DNA of 64,000 nucleotides from Pseudomonas peradeniyensis (GCF_014268935.2 NZ_JABWRJ020000003.1:248001-312000), one strand, 5' to 3'. Shown: positions 48,228 to 57,403, counted from the first letter of the stretch. Numbers and translations: made by a program. Notes: a model not told the origin generated them from the sequence alone.

Positions 48228-49807
48228 GCGGATCTCCAGCGCGTGGCGCGCGATTCGAGGCGTTGGCCGAGGTGGCCGAGCAGGGCGCCGACCAGGCCGA
48301 TCAGGACCATGGCGGCCATCACCTGGTCCATGCGGAACAATTGCTGGGCGCCGATCATCAGGCTGGCGATGCCGCCGTCCGAGGGCATGAAGTACTCGGC
48401 GCCGATGGTGCCGAGCCAGGCGTAGATCAGCGCCAGGCGCAGCCCGGCGAAGATCGCCGGGGCGGCGCCGGGTAGCACCAGCAGACGCAGCCGGTGCGGC
48501 AGGTCCAGGCGCAGGGCCTGCGCCGCCTCGCCCAGCTGTGGCGCAAGGCTGGCGATGCCGCGCTGGGTGGCGATCAGCAGCGGGAAGAACGCCGCCAGCG
48601 CGACGAACACCAGCTTGGCGCCTTCACCCAGGCCGAACCAGGCGGTCAGCAGCGGCACCCAGGCGAACAGCGCCACCTGGCGCAGCGCCGACAGGCTCGG
48701 GCCGAGCAGCCGCTCGGCGTTGGCTGACAGGCCCAGCAGCAGCCCCAGCACGAAGCCCGCGCCACCGCCGAGCAGCAGACCGGCCAGGGTGCGTTGCAGG
48801 CTCAGGCGCAGGGCCTCGGGCAACGAGCCGTCGAGCAGGCCTGCGTACAGGCTGCGCAGCACCTCCAGCGGTGAGGTGAGGATGTTGGCGTCGACCCAGC
48901 CAAGGCTGTTGGCGGCCTGCCACAGCAGCAACAGCCCCGCAGGCAGCAGCAGGCTTTGCCAGCCGCGTGGCACCTGGCCGCGCAGCTGCTCGCCCGTGGC
49001 CGGTTGCGGCCAGTGCAACAGGCCGCGTTCCAGGCGCGTGAAGCCGCGATCCATCAGCGCGCCGACCAGGCCGATCAACAGGATGCAGAGGAACACCAGG
49101 TCGAGCATGAACAGTTGCCGCCCCCAGACCATCAGGTAGCCGATGCCTTCGCTGGAAGCCAGCAGCTCCACGGCCAGCAGCGAGGTCCAGCCAGTGGCCA
49201 GGGCCAGCCGCACACCGGCGAGAAACGCCGGCAGCGCGGCGGGCAGCAGCAGGCGCAGGAACAGCAGGTGAGGGGGCAGGCGCAGGACGGCGGCGGCCTC
49301 GCGCAGCTTGGGCTGGGCGTCGCGTACGCCGACCAGGGTATGCAGCGTGACCGGCACCACCACGGCCTTGACCAGCACCACCAGCTTGAGCAGCTCGCCG
49401 ATGCCGAAGAACAGCATGAACAGCGGGATCCAGGCCAGGGTCGGGATCTGCGCCAGGGCGACGAAGGTGGGCAGCACCAGGGTCTGCGCCCGTCGCGATC
49501 CGCCCAGCCAGGTCCCCAGCAGCAGGCCGCTGACGATCCCTGCCAGCAGCCCCCAGGTCAGGCGCTGCAGACTTATCCACAGGTGGCCCCAGAGCTCGCC
49601 CGAGCCGAACTCCAGCGCGCTCTGCCAGACGAGTGCGGGGGCGGGCAGGATCTGTTCGCTCATCCAGTGCTCACGGCTGGCGACGACCCACAAGGCCGCC
49701 ACCGCCAGTGGCACGATCCACGGCAGGCAGGAGCGACCTTGCGTCGCGAAAGGGCCACGCAACGGCCTCCATAGGCGCCGCAGACTTGCGCTCAAGACTT
49801 CGCTCAT
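48224..49807 (-). CDS. atsB: Fused double permease of the sulfate-ester ABC importer
   Basis: A 527-residue membrane protein made of two SsuC-type permease halves in one chain (about residues 30-260 and 280-525). Each has the EAA-type loop (KLREAAAVLRLPPHLLFLRL; QLGEAAQALRLDLPHRLRLL), so it would act as the whole channel rather than a homodimer. Separate single-domain permeases are usual. GGGAGATG precedes the ATG at 49807. Residues 17-27 (PLRGPFATQGR) come from DNA that resembles the second REP family, so the cytoplasmic N-terminus may carry a REP-derived insert. Confidence 0.87.
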   Translation of the reverse strand: MSEVLSASLRRLWRPLRGPFATQGRSCLPWIVPLAVAALWVVASREHWMSEQILPAPALVWQSALEFGSGELWGHLWISLQRLTWGLLAGIVSGLLLGTWLGGSRRAQTLVLPTFVALAQIPTLAWIPLFMLFFGIGELLKLVVLVKAVVVPVTLHTLVGVRDAQPKLREAAAVLRLPPHLLFLRLLLPAALPAFLAGVRLALATGWTSLLAVELLASSEGIGYLMVWGRQLFMLDLVFLCILLIGLVGALMDRGFTRLERGLLHWPQPATGEQLRGQVPRGWQSLLLPAGLLLLWQAANSLGWVDANILTSPLEVLRSLYAGLLDGSLPEALRLSLQRTLAGLLLGGGAGFVLGLLLGLSANAERLLGPSLSALRQVALFAWVPLLTAWFGLGEGAKLVFVALAAFFPLLIATQRGIASLAPQLGEAAQALRLDLPHRLRLLVLPGAAPAIFAGLRLALIYAWLGTIGAEYFMPSDGGIASLMIGAQQLFRMDQVMAAMVLIGLVGALLGHLGQRLESRATRWRSA

Positions 49808-49842
49808 CGAGGCATCTCCCAAACCGTTCCTTGTTTATTCAT

Positions 49843-49866
49843 TTATGGAATTAAAAATTCACATAA
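49843..49866. promoter_or_regulatory. AT-rich palindrome upstream of atsB
   Basis: TTATG-GAATT and AATTC-A-CATAA are inverted around AAA, 36 bp from the atsB start. Its ATTCCATAA half resembles ATTCCACAA in the sftR-sftP region. It may be a site for SftR, CysB or another sulfur regulator. The 299-bp divergent region 49808-50106 is markedly AT-rich. Confidence 0.4.
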
Positions 49867-50106
49867 GTAGTATTCAAGAGATAAGAGCATGCGCCCGGTG
49901 CATGCGAAAGCCCCGTCCCGTTGCGTTTTCCTCATATTTTCCATGCGTTTCCTGCAAGCCAGCCGCAGGCCCGCATGGCGCCTGGGTTATGTCTTCTGGT
50001 TACTAAAAAATGAAGTTTTGATCTTTGTAGGTTCTAACCGGACCTGCCTAGCTTCTGGCCCATAGCGCCGGCCATCGCCGGTGGCAGCCTGCCAAGGAGC
50101 CTTGCC

Positions 50107-51147
50107 ATGAAAACCGCCTTCCGCCATCTGCTCAGCCCGTTGCTCGCCGCCGTGTTGAGTGCCCTGCCCGTGGCAGCCCATGCCGCCCAGCCGGATGTGA
50201 TCCGTATCGCCGTGCCCGACCTCAGCGCCGGCAGCAAGCCCAGCGCCGGCGGCGTGGTGGATGTGCTGCGCGACCAGCAACTGCTGGAGAAAGAGTTCGC
50301 CAAGGACGGCATCCGTATCGACTGGCGCTTCTTCAAGGGCGCCGGCCCCGTGGTCAACGAGGCCCTGGCCAACGGTCAGGCGGACTTCGCCTACCTGGGC
50401 GACCTGGCCGCGATCATCGGCAAGGCCAGCGGCCTCGACACCCGCGTGCTGTCGGCCGGGGTGCGTGGGGTGAAGAGCTACCTCGGCGTGGTGCCGGGCT
50501 CGGGCATCCACAGCCTGGAGGACCTCAAGGGCAAGCGCGTGGCGGTGTTCCGCGGTACCGCCAACCAGCTGTCTTTCGCCAGCGCCCTGGCCAGCCAGGG
50601 GCTGTCCGAACGTGAGTTGAAAGTCATCAACCTCGATTTCAACGCGGCCAACGCCGCCCTGGCCGCCAAGCAGATCGACGCCACCTGGGGCCTGTCCAAC
50701 CTGCTGTCGCTGCGCGAGCGCGGGCTGGTTGAGCTGCCGGTCAACTCCCGGGACCTGAAAGGCGCCGGCAGCACCCAGGCGGTGCTGCTGGGTACCGGCG
50801 AGTTCATCCGCCAGCACCCCGACCTGGTACAGCGGGTGGTCAACGCCCAGGAGCAGGCGGTGAAGTGGCTGCGCGACGAACGCAACCGCGAGGCCTATGT
50901 GGACCTGGTGGCGAACACCGCCAACTGGCCGAAGGCGATCCTGCGTGACGACCTGGCCGAGGAGAACCTCGCCAACTACTTCGACCCACGCCTGGATGCC
51001 GGCTTCGTCGGCCTGCTGCAACAGGGCGTGGACCTGGCCGTCAAGGAGCGCCTGATCCGCCGTGGCTTCCAGGTGGCCGACTGGATCGAACCGCGTTTCA
51101 TCGATGCCGCCCAGCGCCAGGACCAGGCCGTCCAGGCCGCCCGCTGA
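50107..51147 (+). CDS. atsR: Sulfate-ester ABC importer, periplasmic binding protein
   Basis: A 346-residue SsuA-like binding protein with a signal peptide (1-26, ending AAHAAQP). Segments typical of the sulfonate/ester family are VIRIAVPDLSAGSKPS, LANGQADFAYLGDLAA and LEDLKGKRVAVFRGTANQLS. It should bind sulfate esters in the periplasm and deliver them to AtsB-AtsC. It is divergent from atsBC and precedes atsK by 28 bp. Confidence 0.86.
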   Translation: MKTAFRHLLSPLLAAVLSALPVAAHAAQPDVIRIAVPDLSAGSKPSAGGVVDVLRDQQLLEKEFAKDGIRIDWRFFKGAGPVVNEALANGQADFAYLGDLAAIIGKASGLDTRVLSAGVRGVKSYLGVVPGSGIHSLEDLKGKRVAVFRGTANQLSFASALASQGLSERELKVINLDFNAANAALAAKQIDATWGLSNLLSLRERGLVELPVNSRDLKGAGSTQAVLLGTGEFIRQHPDLVQRVVNAQEQAVKWLRDERNREAYVDLVANTANWPKAILRDDLAEENLANYFDPRLDAGFVGLLQQGVDLAVKERLIRRGFQVADWIEPRFIDAAQRQDQAVQAAR

Positions 51148-51175
51148 CCCGACAACAACCGTGAGGAGCACGACC

Positions 51176-52081
51176 ATGAGCAACGCCGCACTGGCCACCG
51201 CGCCGCAAACCCTCGAACTCGACATCCACCCCGTTGCCGGGCGCATCGGCGCCGAGATCCGTGGCATCAAGCTGTCCGCCGACCTCGATCCGGCCACCAT
51301 CGATGCCATCCAGGCGGCATTGGTGCGCCACAAGGTGATCTTCTTCCGCGCCCAGGAGCACCTGGACGACCTGGGCCAGGAGGCCTTCGCCCAATTGCTC
51401 GGCGAGCCGATCGCCCACCCCACGGTGCCGGTGGTCGATGGCACCAGCTACCTGCTGCAGCTCGATGGCGCCGAGGGGCAGCGGGCCAACTCCTGGCACA
51501 CCGACGTGACCTTCGTCGACGCCTACCCCAAGGCCTCGATCCTGCGCAGCGTGGTGGCCCCGGTCGCGGGTGGCGACACGGTGTGGGCCAACACCGCTGC
51601 GGCCTACCAGGAGCTGCCCGAGCCGCTGCGCGAACTGGCCGACAAGCTGTGGGCGGTGCACAGCAACGAATACGACTATGCCAGCGTGAAGCCGGATGTC
51701 GATCCGGCGAAGCTTGAGCGCTACCGCAAGGTGTTCACCTCGACGGTGTACGAGACCGAGCACCCGGTGGTGCGGGTGCATCCGATCAGTGGCGAGCGGG
51801 CGTTGCAACTGGGGCATTTCGTCAAGCGTATCAAGGGTTACTCGCTGGCGGACTCGCAGCATCTGTTCGCGCTGCTGCAGGGGCATGTGACACGCCTGGA
51901 AAACACCGTGCGTTGGCGCTGGCAGGCGGGGGACGTGGCGATCTGGGACAACCGCGCGACGCAGCACTATGCGGTGGATGACTACGGCACCCAGCCGCGC
52001 ATCGTGCGCCGCGTGACCCTGGCTGGCGAGGTGCCGGTGGGCGTCGATGGGCAACTGAGCCGGACCACGCGCAAGGGTTGA
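51176..52081 (+). CDS. atsK: 2-oxoglutarate-dependent alkylsulfatase AtsK
   Basis: A 301-residue Fe(II)/2-oxoglutarate dioxygenase of the TauD family. Iron ligands are His and Asp of NSWHTDVTF and the distal His of DNRATQHYAV; the 2-oxoglutarate Arg is in PRIVRRVT. Sequence and length match, from memory, AtsK of P. putida S-313, which hydroxylates alkyl sulfate esters so that they break down to an aldehyde and sulfate. It probably forms an operon with atsR. The GRIGAEIRGIKLS start of the domain is also conserved. Confidence 0.93.
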   Translation: MSNAALATAPQTLELDIHPVAGRIGAEIRGIKLSADLDPATIDAIQAALVRHKVIFFRAQEHLDDLGQEAFAQLLGEPIAHPTVPVVDGTSYLLQLDGAEGQRANSWHTDVTFVDAYPKASILRSVVAPVAGGDTVWANTAAAYQELPEPLRELADKLWAVHSNEYDYASVKPDVDPAKLERYRKVFTSTVYETEHPVVRVHPISGERALQLGHFVKRIKGYSLADSQHLFALLQGHVTRLENTVRWRWQAGDVAIWDNRATQHYAVDDYGTQPRIVRRVTLAGEVPVGVDGQLSRTTRKG

Positions 52082-52089
52082 GATCGTTG

Positions 52090-52109
52090 GGGCCGCTTTG
52101 CGGCCCTTT
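52090..52109. terminator. Hairpin between convergent atsK and sftR
   Basis: GGGCCGC and GCGGCCC pair around TTT and are followed by TTTC. The sequence resembles a half copy of the second REP family and could end both genes. Confidence 0.55.
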
Positions 52110-52111
52110 CG

Positions 52112-53017
52112 CTACAACTCGGTATCGCAGGCCACCAACTGCCTCACCAGCCCCTGCGCCAGCGCCGACAACCCATACCCCACCCGGCTCACCACCCCAT
52201 AGCGGGTATAGAACGCCTCCTCCTGCTCCGACGCCAGATCCACCAGCTTGAGGGCCACCAGGCCGTCATATGGCCGCAAGTTCGCGCTGCAGGCGATACC
52301 GATGGTGTCCGAATGCAGCACGACATTGAGCAGCGCATAACCATGTTCACATTCCACGCTGGGTAGAAAGTCCTGCCGCCCGCTCAGGTCGCTGAGGATC
52401 TTGCGGATATTCGGCGGGCGAAACGTGGTGGCCAGCGGGTAATCGAACAGATCACGCGCCCTGACTTCGGCCAGCTCGGTCAATGGATGCCCCCGGCGGC
52501 AGCAGAAGTGCCAGCGCTGTGGCCTGAGCTTGTGCACCTGGTAGTCGGGGTCGGCCTCGAACTGGCGGGTGTCGGCGACGAAGAACTCGATCTCCTCGGC
52601 GATCAGCCGCCGGTTCAGCGCCTGCCAGTTGTCCACCTGGAAGCAGGTGCGCGCCGCCGGGTACTCGGCGACGAACCGCGCCACCGCCCGGGGCACCAGC
52701 CCGCCGGCGGGCGCCGGCCCCGAGCCGAAGCGCACCACGCCGGTGGTGGCGCCATTGAACTGGTTGATCTCGTTGACCAGGTTGTGCGCCCCATGCACCA
52801 GCCGCCGCGAATGCTCCAGCACCAGCAGGCCCTGGCGGGTCGGCGCCAGTTCCTTGCTGGCGCGGTCGACCAGGCGGCAGCCGACATTGTGTTCCAGCGT
52901 CTGGATGCTGCGGCTGAAGGCCGATTGCGAGAGGTTCACCGCCGCCGCCGCGGCGACAAAGCTGCGGTGCTCGACAAGGGCGATGAAGTGGCGGAGCTGG
53001 CGCAGGTCGATATGCAT
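52112..53017 (-). CDS. sftR: LysR-type regulator SftR
   Basis: A 301-residue LysR regulator. The N-terminal winged helix (LRQLRHFIALVEHRSFVAAA; NLSQSAFSRSIQTLE) is followed by a ligand-binding domain. It diverges from sftP across 192 bp and converges on atsK. In P. putida S-313, SftR controls sulfate-ester genes. The position and cluster content support the name, though CysB-family regulators also act in sulfur control. Confidence 0.86.
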   Translation of the reverse strand: MHIDLRQLRHFIALVEHRSFVAAAAAVNLSQSAFSRSIQTLEHNVGCRLVDRASKELAPTRQGLLVLEHSRRLVHGAHNLVNEINQFNGATTGVVRFGSGPAPAGGLVPRAVARFVAEYPAARTCFQVDNWQALNRRLIAEEIEFFVADTRQFEADPDYQVHKLRPQRWHFCCRRGHPLTELAEVRARDLFDYPLATTFRPPNIRKILSDLSGRQDFLPSVECEHGYALLNVVLHSDTIGIACSANLRPYDGLVALKLVDLASEQEEAFYTRYGVVSRVGYGLSALAQGLVRQLVACDTEL

Positions 53018-53088
53018 TTTCTACATGGAAACTTTCGGTGGAATGCAATTGCTGGGAAGGGTTGTGAACCTTATAAAGGGAGTCACTT

Positions 53089-53121
53089 ATTCCACAAAAT
53101 ATGAAATATAAATATTTATAT
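53089..53121. promoter_or_regulatory. AT-rich operator-like region between sftR and sftP
   Basis: ATTCCAC (53089-53095) is inverted to GTGGAAT at 53038-53044, and ATATAAATATTTATAT (53106-53121) is a perfect palindrome. The ATTCCACAA element matches one half of the atsB palindrome. It is likely a binding region for SftR or a related regulator. Confidence 0.4.
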
Positions 53122-53209
53122 CTCTTAAAAGAATAAAGCCCATCTGATCGCGATTCGGTTCCGCCAACGGAAATGCTCGCCAGGGCCTGTGCCTCCAAGG
53201 AGCATCTGC

Positions 53210-55546
53210 ATGTCCCGACTTTCCCGTTGGCCGGCGCGCGCGTCGGTATTCGCTCTGCAACCCTTGGCCGCTGGCGTGCTGCTGGCCGCCGCCGGCAACA
53301 GCTTCGCCGAAGAACCACGCCCGGCTGCGCCAGCCGTCGAGCAGGAAGCCAAGCTCGGCACCGTCACCGTCAATGCCCGGCGCCGTGAGGAGAGCGCCCA
53401 GAACGTGCCCACGCCGATCAGCGTGCTGGGCAGCGAAACCCTGGAGACCCAGCGCATCTATCGCGTGCAGGACCTGCAACAGCTGGTGCCGAGTACCAAC
53501 GTCGCCTATGTGCACGCCCGGCAGTCGAGCATCTCCATCCGTGGGCTGGGTAACAACCCGGCCAGTGATGGCCTGGAAGGCAGCGTCGGCGTGTATCTGG
53601 ACAACGTCTACCTGGGGCGCCCGGGCATGGCGGTGTTCGATCTGCTCGATGTCGAGCAGCTGGAGGTGCTGCGCGGGCCGCAAGGCACGCTGTTCGGCAA
53701 GAACACCACCGCCGGGGTGCTCAACATCACCACCCGCAAGCCGACCTTCCACCAGGAGGGCAGCGTGCAGTCGTCGTTGGGCGAGGATGGCTACTGGCAG
53801 ACCCAGGGCAGCTTCTCCGGCCCCCTGACCGACACCCTCGCCGGGCGCATCAGCGCCTATCACACCGAGGACGACGGCTATGTGAAGAACATCTACAACG
53901 GTCACGACTTAAATGGCGGCAAGCGCCAGGGCTTTCGTACCCAGTTGCTGTTCAAGCCCAGCGAAACCTTCAACCTGCGTTGGATCGGCGAGTACAACGA
54001 AGAAGATTCCGATAACGGCATCCTCAGCCTCTACAGCACCGGCCCGACCATCAATGGCGTGAACCGCTACGAAAGCCTGGCCGCCCAGGCCGGCGCCACC
54101 CTGGTGTCGGGCAAGGACCGCAAGGTCAACTTCGACGCCGACCAGATGGTCAAGGTGTTCCAGGGCGGCACCTCGGTGGAGGCCAACTGGACCCTGCCCA
54201 ACGACTTCACCCTCACCTCGATCAGCGCCTACCGCTGGTGGGATTTCACCCCGCGCAACGACGACGGTCTCAACGTGCCGGTGTTCTACAGTGCCGGGGT
54301 TTCGGTGCGGGACAAGCAGTACTCGCAGGAGATTCGGCTGGCCTCACCCACCGGCGGCTTCTTCGACTACGTACTGGGCGCGTACTACTTCAAGCAGGAC
54401 CTGGACAATAAATCGTTCACTTACTACGGGCCGCAGGCCGATGTCTGGAACCTGACCCCGGCCGGCGCCCTGGCCAACGTGAACACCATCGGCAATGGCC
54501 ACATCGATACCGACAGCTACGCCCTGTTCGCCCAGGGCACCTGGCACCTGACCGAACGCCTGGACTTCACCGCCGGGGTGCGTGGCACCTACGAGGAGAA
54601 AAGCGCCTGGGTTACCCGCGATGCGCCGTCCGGTGGCGCGCCCGTCACCGGTGCGGCGGCCGCCGCCCGTCAGGGCCGGGTGGGCGCCTACGATTCAGGT
54701 GACCTCAACCAGTACAGCTTCGCCCCGTCCGGGCTGCTCAGCCTGAGCTACCGCTTCACTGATGACCTGTTGGGTTATGCCAGCCTGTCCCACGGTGAGA
54801 AGTCCGGGGGTGTCAACCTGACCGTCGGTGCCGCTCCACGCTTGGGCACCGATTCGCTGCTGGTGGGTACCGAGCGGGCCAACAACGCCGAACTCGGGCT
54901 CAAGAGCACCCTGTTCGACAACCGCCTGCAACTGAACACCAACTTGTTCTGGACTGAAGTGCACGGCTACCAGGCCAACGTCTACGACGAAGCCAACCGT
55001 GTGCAGTACCTGGCCAACGCCGGCAGCGTGCGTTCTCGCGGCCTGGAGTTCGAGGCCACGGCCCTGCCGATCCGAGGCCTGACGGTGAACTTCAACGGCT
55101 CATGGAACGACGTGCGCTACACCGACTACAAGGACGCGCCGTGCCCGCCCGAGGTGAGCCTGGCCAACCCTGCGGCCACCTGCGACCTGTCTGGGCACCA
55201 GGTGGTTGGTGCTTCCAAGTACATCGCCAACCTCAACGGCCAGTACAAGTGGCAGCTCAGCGAACGCATCGAGCCCTACGTCACCGCCAGCTACGCGTTC
55301 CGCTCCAAGGCGGTCGGCACCATCGATGACTCCGACTACGGCCAGATCCCCAGCTACGGCATCGTCAACCTGTCCACCGGCGTGCGCCTGGACCAGGGCG
55401 ACGGCGTGCTCGACCTGTCGCTGTGGGTGAAGAACGCCGGCGACAAGACCTACTTCACCAGCCTGTGGAACTCCGCCAACGGCGGCTATGCCGGTGTGCT
55501 GGGCACCCCGCGCACCGTGGGCGCCACCGCCCGTTACGACTTCTGA
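53210..55546 (+). CDS. sftP: TonB-dependent receptor SftP
   Basis: A 778-residue outer-membrane receptor. The signal peptide (about 1-30, ending NSFAEEP) is followed directly by a TonB box/plug region (LGTVTVNARRREESAQNVP; LRGPQGTLFGKNTTAG), with no STN signalling domain. The barrel ends in ATARYDF, the usual aromatic end. Linked to ats/sft genes, it should import sulfate esters or related sulfur compounds rather than iron. AAGGAG precedes the ATG. The sulfotransferase gene follows by 17 bp. Confidence 0.88.
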   Translation: MSRLSRWPARASVFALQPLAAGVLLAAAGNSFAEEPRPAAPAVEQEAKLGTVTVNARRREESAQNVPTPISVLGSETLETQRIYRVQDLQQLVPSTNVAYVHARQSSISIRGLGNNPASDGLEGSVGVYLDNVYLGRPGMAVFDLLDVEQLEVLRGPQGTLFGKNTTAGVLNITTRKPTFHQEGSVQSSLGEDGYWQTQGSFSGPLTDTLAGRISAYHTEDDGYVKNIYNGHDLNGGKRQGFRTQLLFKPSETFNLRWIGEYNEEDSDNGILSLYSTGPTINGVNRYESLAAQAGATLVSGKDRKVNFDADQMVKVFQGGTSVEANWTLPNDFTLTSISAYRWWDFTPRNDDGLNVPVFYSAGVSVRDKQYSQEIRLASPTGGFFDYVLGAYYFKQDLDNKSFTYYGPQADVWNLTPAGALANVNTIGNGHIDTDSYALFAQGTWHLTERLDFTAGVRGTYEEKSAWVTRDAPSGGAPVTGAAAAARQGRVGAYDSGDLNQYSFAPSGLLSLSYRFTDDLLGYASLSHGEKSGGVNLTVGAAPRLGTDSLLVGTERANNAELGLKSTLFDNRLQLNTNLFWTEVHGYQANVYDEANRVQYLANAGSVRSRGLEFEATALPIRGLTVNFNGSWNDVRYTDYKDAPCPPEVSLANPAATCDLSGHQVVGASKYIANLNGQYKWQLSERIEPYVTASYAFRSKAVGTIDDSDYGQIPSYGIVNLSTGVRLDQGDGVLDLSLWVKNAGDKTYFTSLWNSANGGYAGVLGTPRTVGATARYDF

Positions 55547-55563
55547 GCACAAGGAGCTTTGCC

Positions 55564-57237
55564 ATGAATGCCAAGACCCAACCGCACGACCTGCCCGAAG
55601 GCGCCTGCCTCACCGCCAAGGTGCCTGACCGCGACGAAGCCCTGCTCGGCGATGTGGTGGTCAACCCGTACCGCCTGGCGCCGCTGACCGCGATCATCCG
55701 TGACGGCGGACGCACCCTGAGCGCCGCCCATGTGCGGGTGCTGGGCCGCGGCGAGCGCGGTGTCGATATCGTCTACGACGTGTCCGACCGCTCGCTGTGG
55801 ACCTACGGCGGCATCCCGGTGTTCGGCCTGTACCCCGACCACGTCAACCAGGTCGAGGTGAGCTACAAGCTCGACGGCGAGCGTATTCGCGAGCGCTACG
55901 AAATCTACGCGCCGGCGGTGCGCCTGCCGGTGGTGGCCAAGCAGACCGCCGCGCTGCCCGAGGTGGAGCCGATCAAGGTTGCCCCCGGTTTTGAAAAGCG
56001 CCTGTACCTGTTCAACCACCTGCTGGCCGAGATCCCCGGCGGGCGCGCCTTCAAGTGGAACGGCCTGGGCGGCGCCGCCGAGTGGGACTCGGTGGGCAAC
56101 AACTGGATCGCCGACAGCAACGGTGACGTGCGCTGGTACCTGGACATCGAGCAGATCCACGATTCCAACCACCGCGACGGCCTGGGTGGCACCATGGGCT
56201 TCCACCAGACCCGCGACGGCAAGCTGATCTGGGGCCAGGGCCAGACCTACTCCAAGTACGACCTGCTGGGGCGCAAGGTGTGGCAGCGCAACCTGCCGGA
56301 CAAGTTCGCCGACTTCTCCCACGAGATCCGCGAGACGGTGAACGGCAGCTACCTGCTGCGGGTCGGCACCAGCGACTACCGCCGCCCGGACGGCAAGCGC
56401 GTGCGCTCGATCCGCGACCATATCATCGAAGTCAACGAAGCCGGCGACGTGCTGGACTTCTGGGACCTGAACCAGATCCTCGACCCGTACCGCGGCGAGT
56501 TGCTGGAAACCCTGGGCAAGGCCGCGATCCAGCTGCCGGACGGTGTGCAGAAACAGGACGACCGGCTGGCCAACGAATTGGCTGAAGGCGACCTGCCGTT
56601 CGGCGACACTCCCGGCGTCGGTACCGGGCGCAACTGGGCCCACGTCAATGCCATCGACTACGACGCCGATGACGACAGCATCATCGTTTCAGCACGACAC
56701 CAGGGCGTGGTGAAGATCGGCCGCGACAAGCAGGTGAAGTGGATCCTCGCCGCGCCGCAAGGCTGGCCGGCACGGTTGCAGGATAAAGTGCTCAAACCTG
56801 TGGGCGAGGGCTTCGAGTGGTCCTGGACCCAGCACACCGCCTGGCTGACCGGGCGCGGCACGCTGACCGTGTTCGACAATGGCTGGGGCCGTGACTTCGG
56901 GCCGACGAAACTGAGCGGAAACTACAGCCGGGCGGTGGAATACCGAATTGACGAGGCCAAGGGCACGGTCGAGCAGGTGTGGCAGTACGGCAAGGAGCGC
57001 GGTGACGAGTGGTACAGCCCGATCACCTCGGTGGTGGCGTACCGGGCGGAGACTGATACCCAGTTCATCTACTCGGCTTCGGTGAATTTCCTGACGCCCG
57101 AGAAACTGACGACCAGCGTGCTCAATGAAGTACGTCGCGGCACCCAGGAGGTGGCGGTGGAGCTGAAAGTGCACAGTCGCCAGCCGGGCAGCGTAGGCTA
57201 TCGGGCGCTGGTGATCGATCTCGACAAGGCGTTCTGA
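55564..57237 (+). CDS. Arylsulfotransferase (ASST) family protein
   Basis: A 557-residue beta-propeller protein of the arylsulfate sulfotransferase family. Possible catalytic residues are His in FADFSHEIRE or MGFHQTRDGK, His in NWAHVNAIDYDADDDSI, Arg in VSARHQG and His in WTQHTAWLTGRG. Such enzymes move a sulfuryl group from a phenolic ester to another phenol through a sulfo-His. Typical members are periplasmic, but residues 1-30 here (MNAKTQPHDLPEG...) show no signal peptide. AAGGAG precedes the ATG. It is cotranscribed with sftP. Confidence 0.85.
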   Translation: MNAKTQPHDLPEGACLTAKVPDRDEALLGDVVVNPYRLAPLTAIIRDGGRTLSAAHVRVLGRGERGVDIVYDVSDRSLWTYGGIPVFGLYPDHVNQVEVSYKLDGERIRERYEIYAPAVRLPVVAKQTAALPEVEPIKVAPGFEKRLYLFNHLLAEIPGGRAFKWNGLGGAAEWDSVGNNWIADSNGDVRWYLDIEQIHDSNHRDGLGGTMGFHQTRDGKLIWGQGQTYSKYDLLGRKVWQRNLPDKFADFSHEIRETVNGSYLLRVGTSDYRRPDGKRVRSIRDHIIEVNEAGDVLDFWDLNQILDPYRGELLETLGKAAIQLPDGVQKQDDRLANELAEGDLPFGDTPGVGTGRNWAHVNAIDYDADDDSIIVSARHQGVVKIGRDKQVKWILAAPQGWPARLQDKVLKPVGEGFEWSWTQHTAWLTGRGTLTVFDNGWGRDFGPTKLSGNYSRAVEYRIDEAKGTVEQVWQYGKERGDEWYSPITSVVAYRAETDTQFIYSASVNFLTPEKLTTSVLNEVRRGTQEVAVELKVHSRQPGSVGYRALVIDLDKAF

Positions 57238-57259
57238 TGAACTAACCTTCCAGGACCCT

Positions 57260-57318
57260 ATCGCGGGGCAAGCCCGCTCCCACGCAGTCATTGCGTGGGA
57301 GCGGGCTTGCCCCGCGAT
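57260..57318. repeat. REP pair with perfect 27-bp inverted arms
   Basis: 57260-57286 is exactly inverted at 57292-57318, with only five bases (GTCAT) between, so the RNA would form a very stable hairpin after the sulfotransferase gene. Confidence 0.92.
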
Positions 57319-57403
57319 GCATTTCCACTGATCTGAATTCCGACCATTCGTTCTTTTTTTCGAACAGCCTATTGTCCAACACCCCAACCCCCGCTTAGCA
57401 TTC

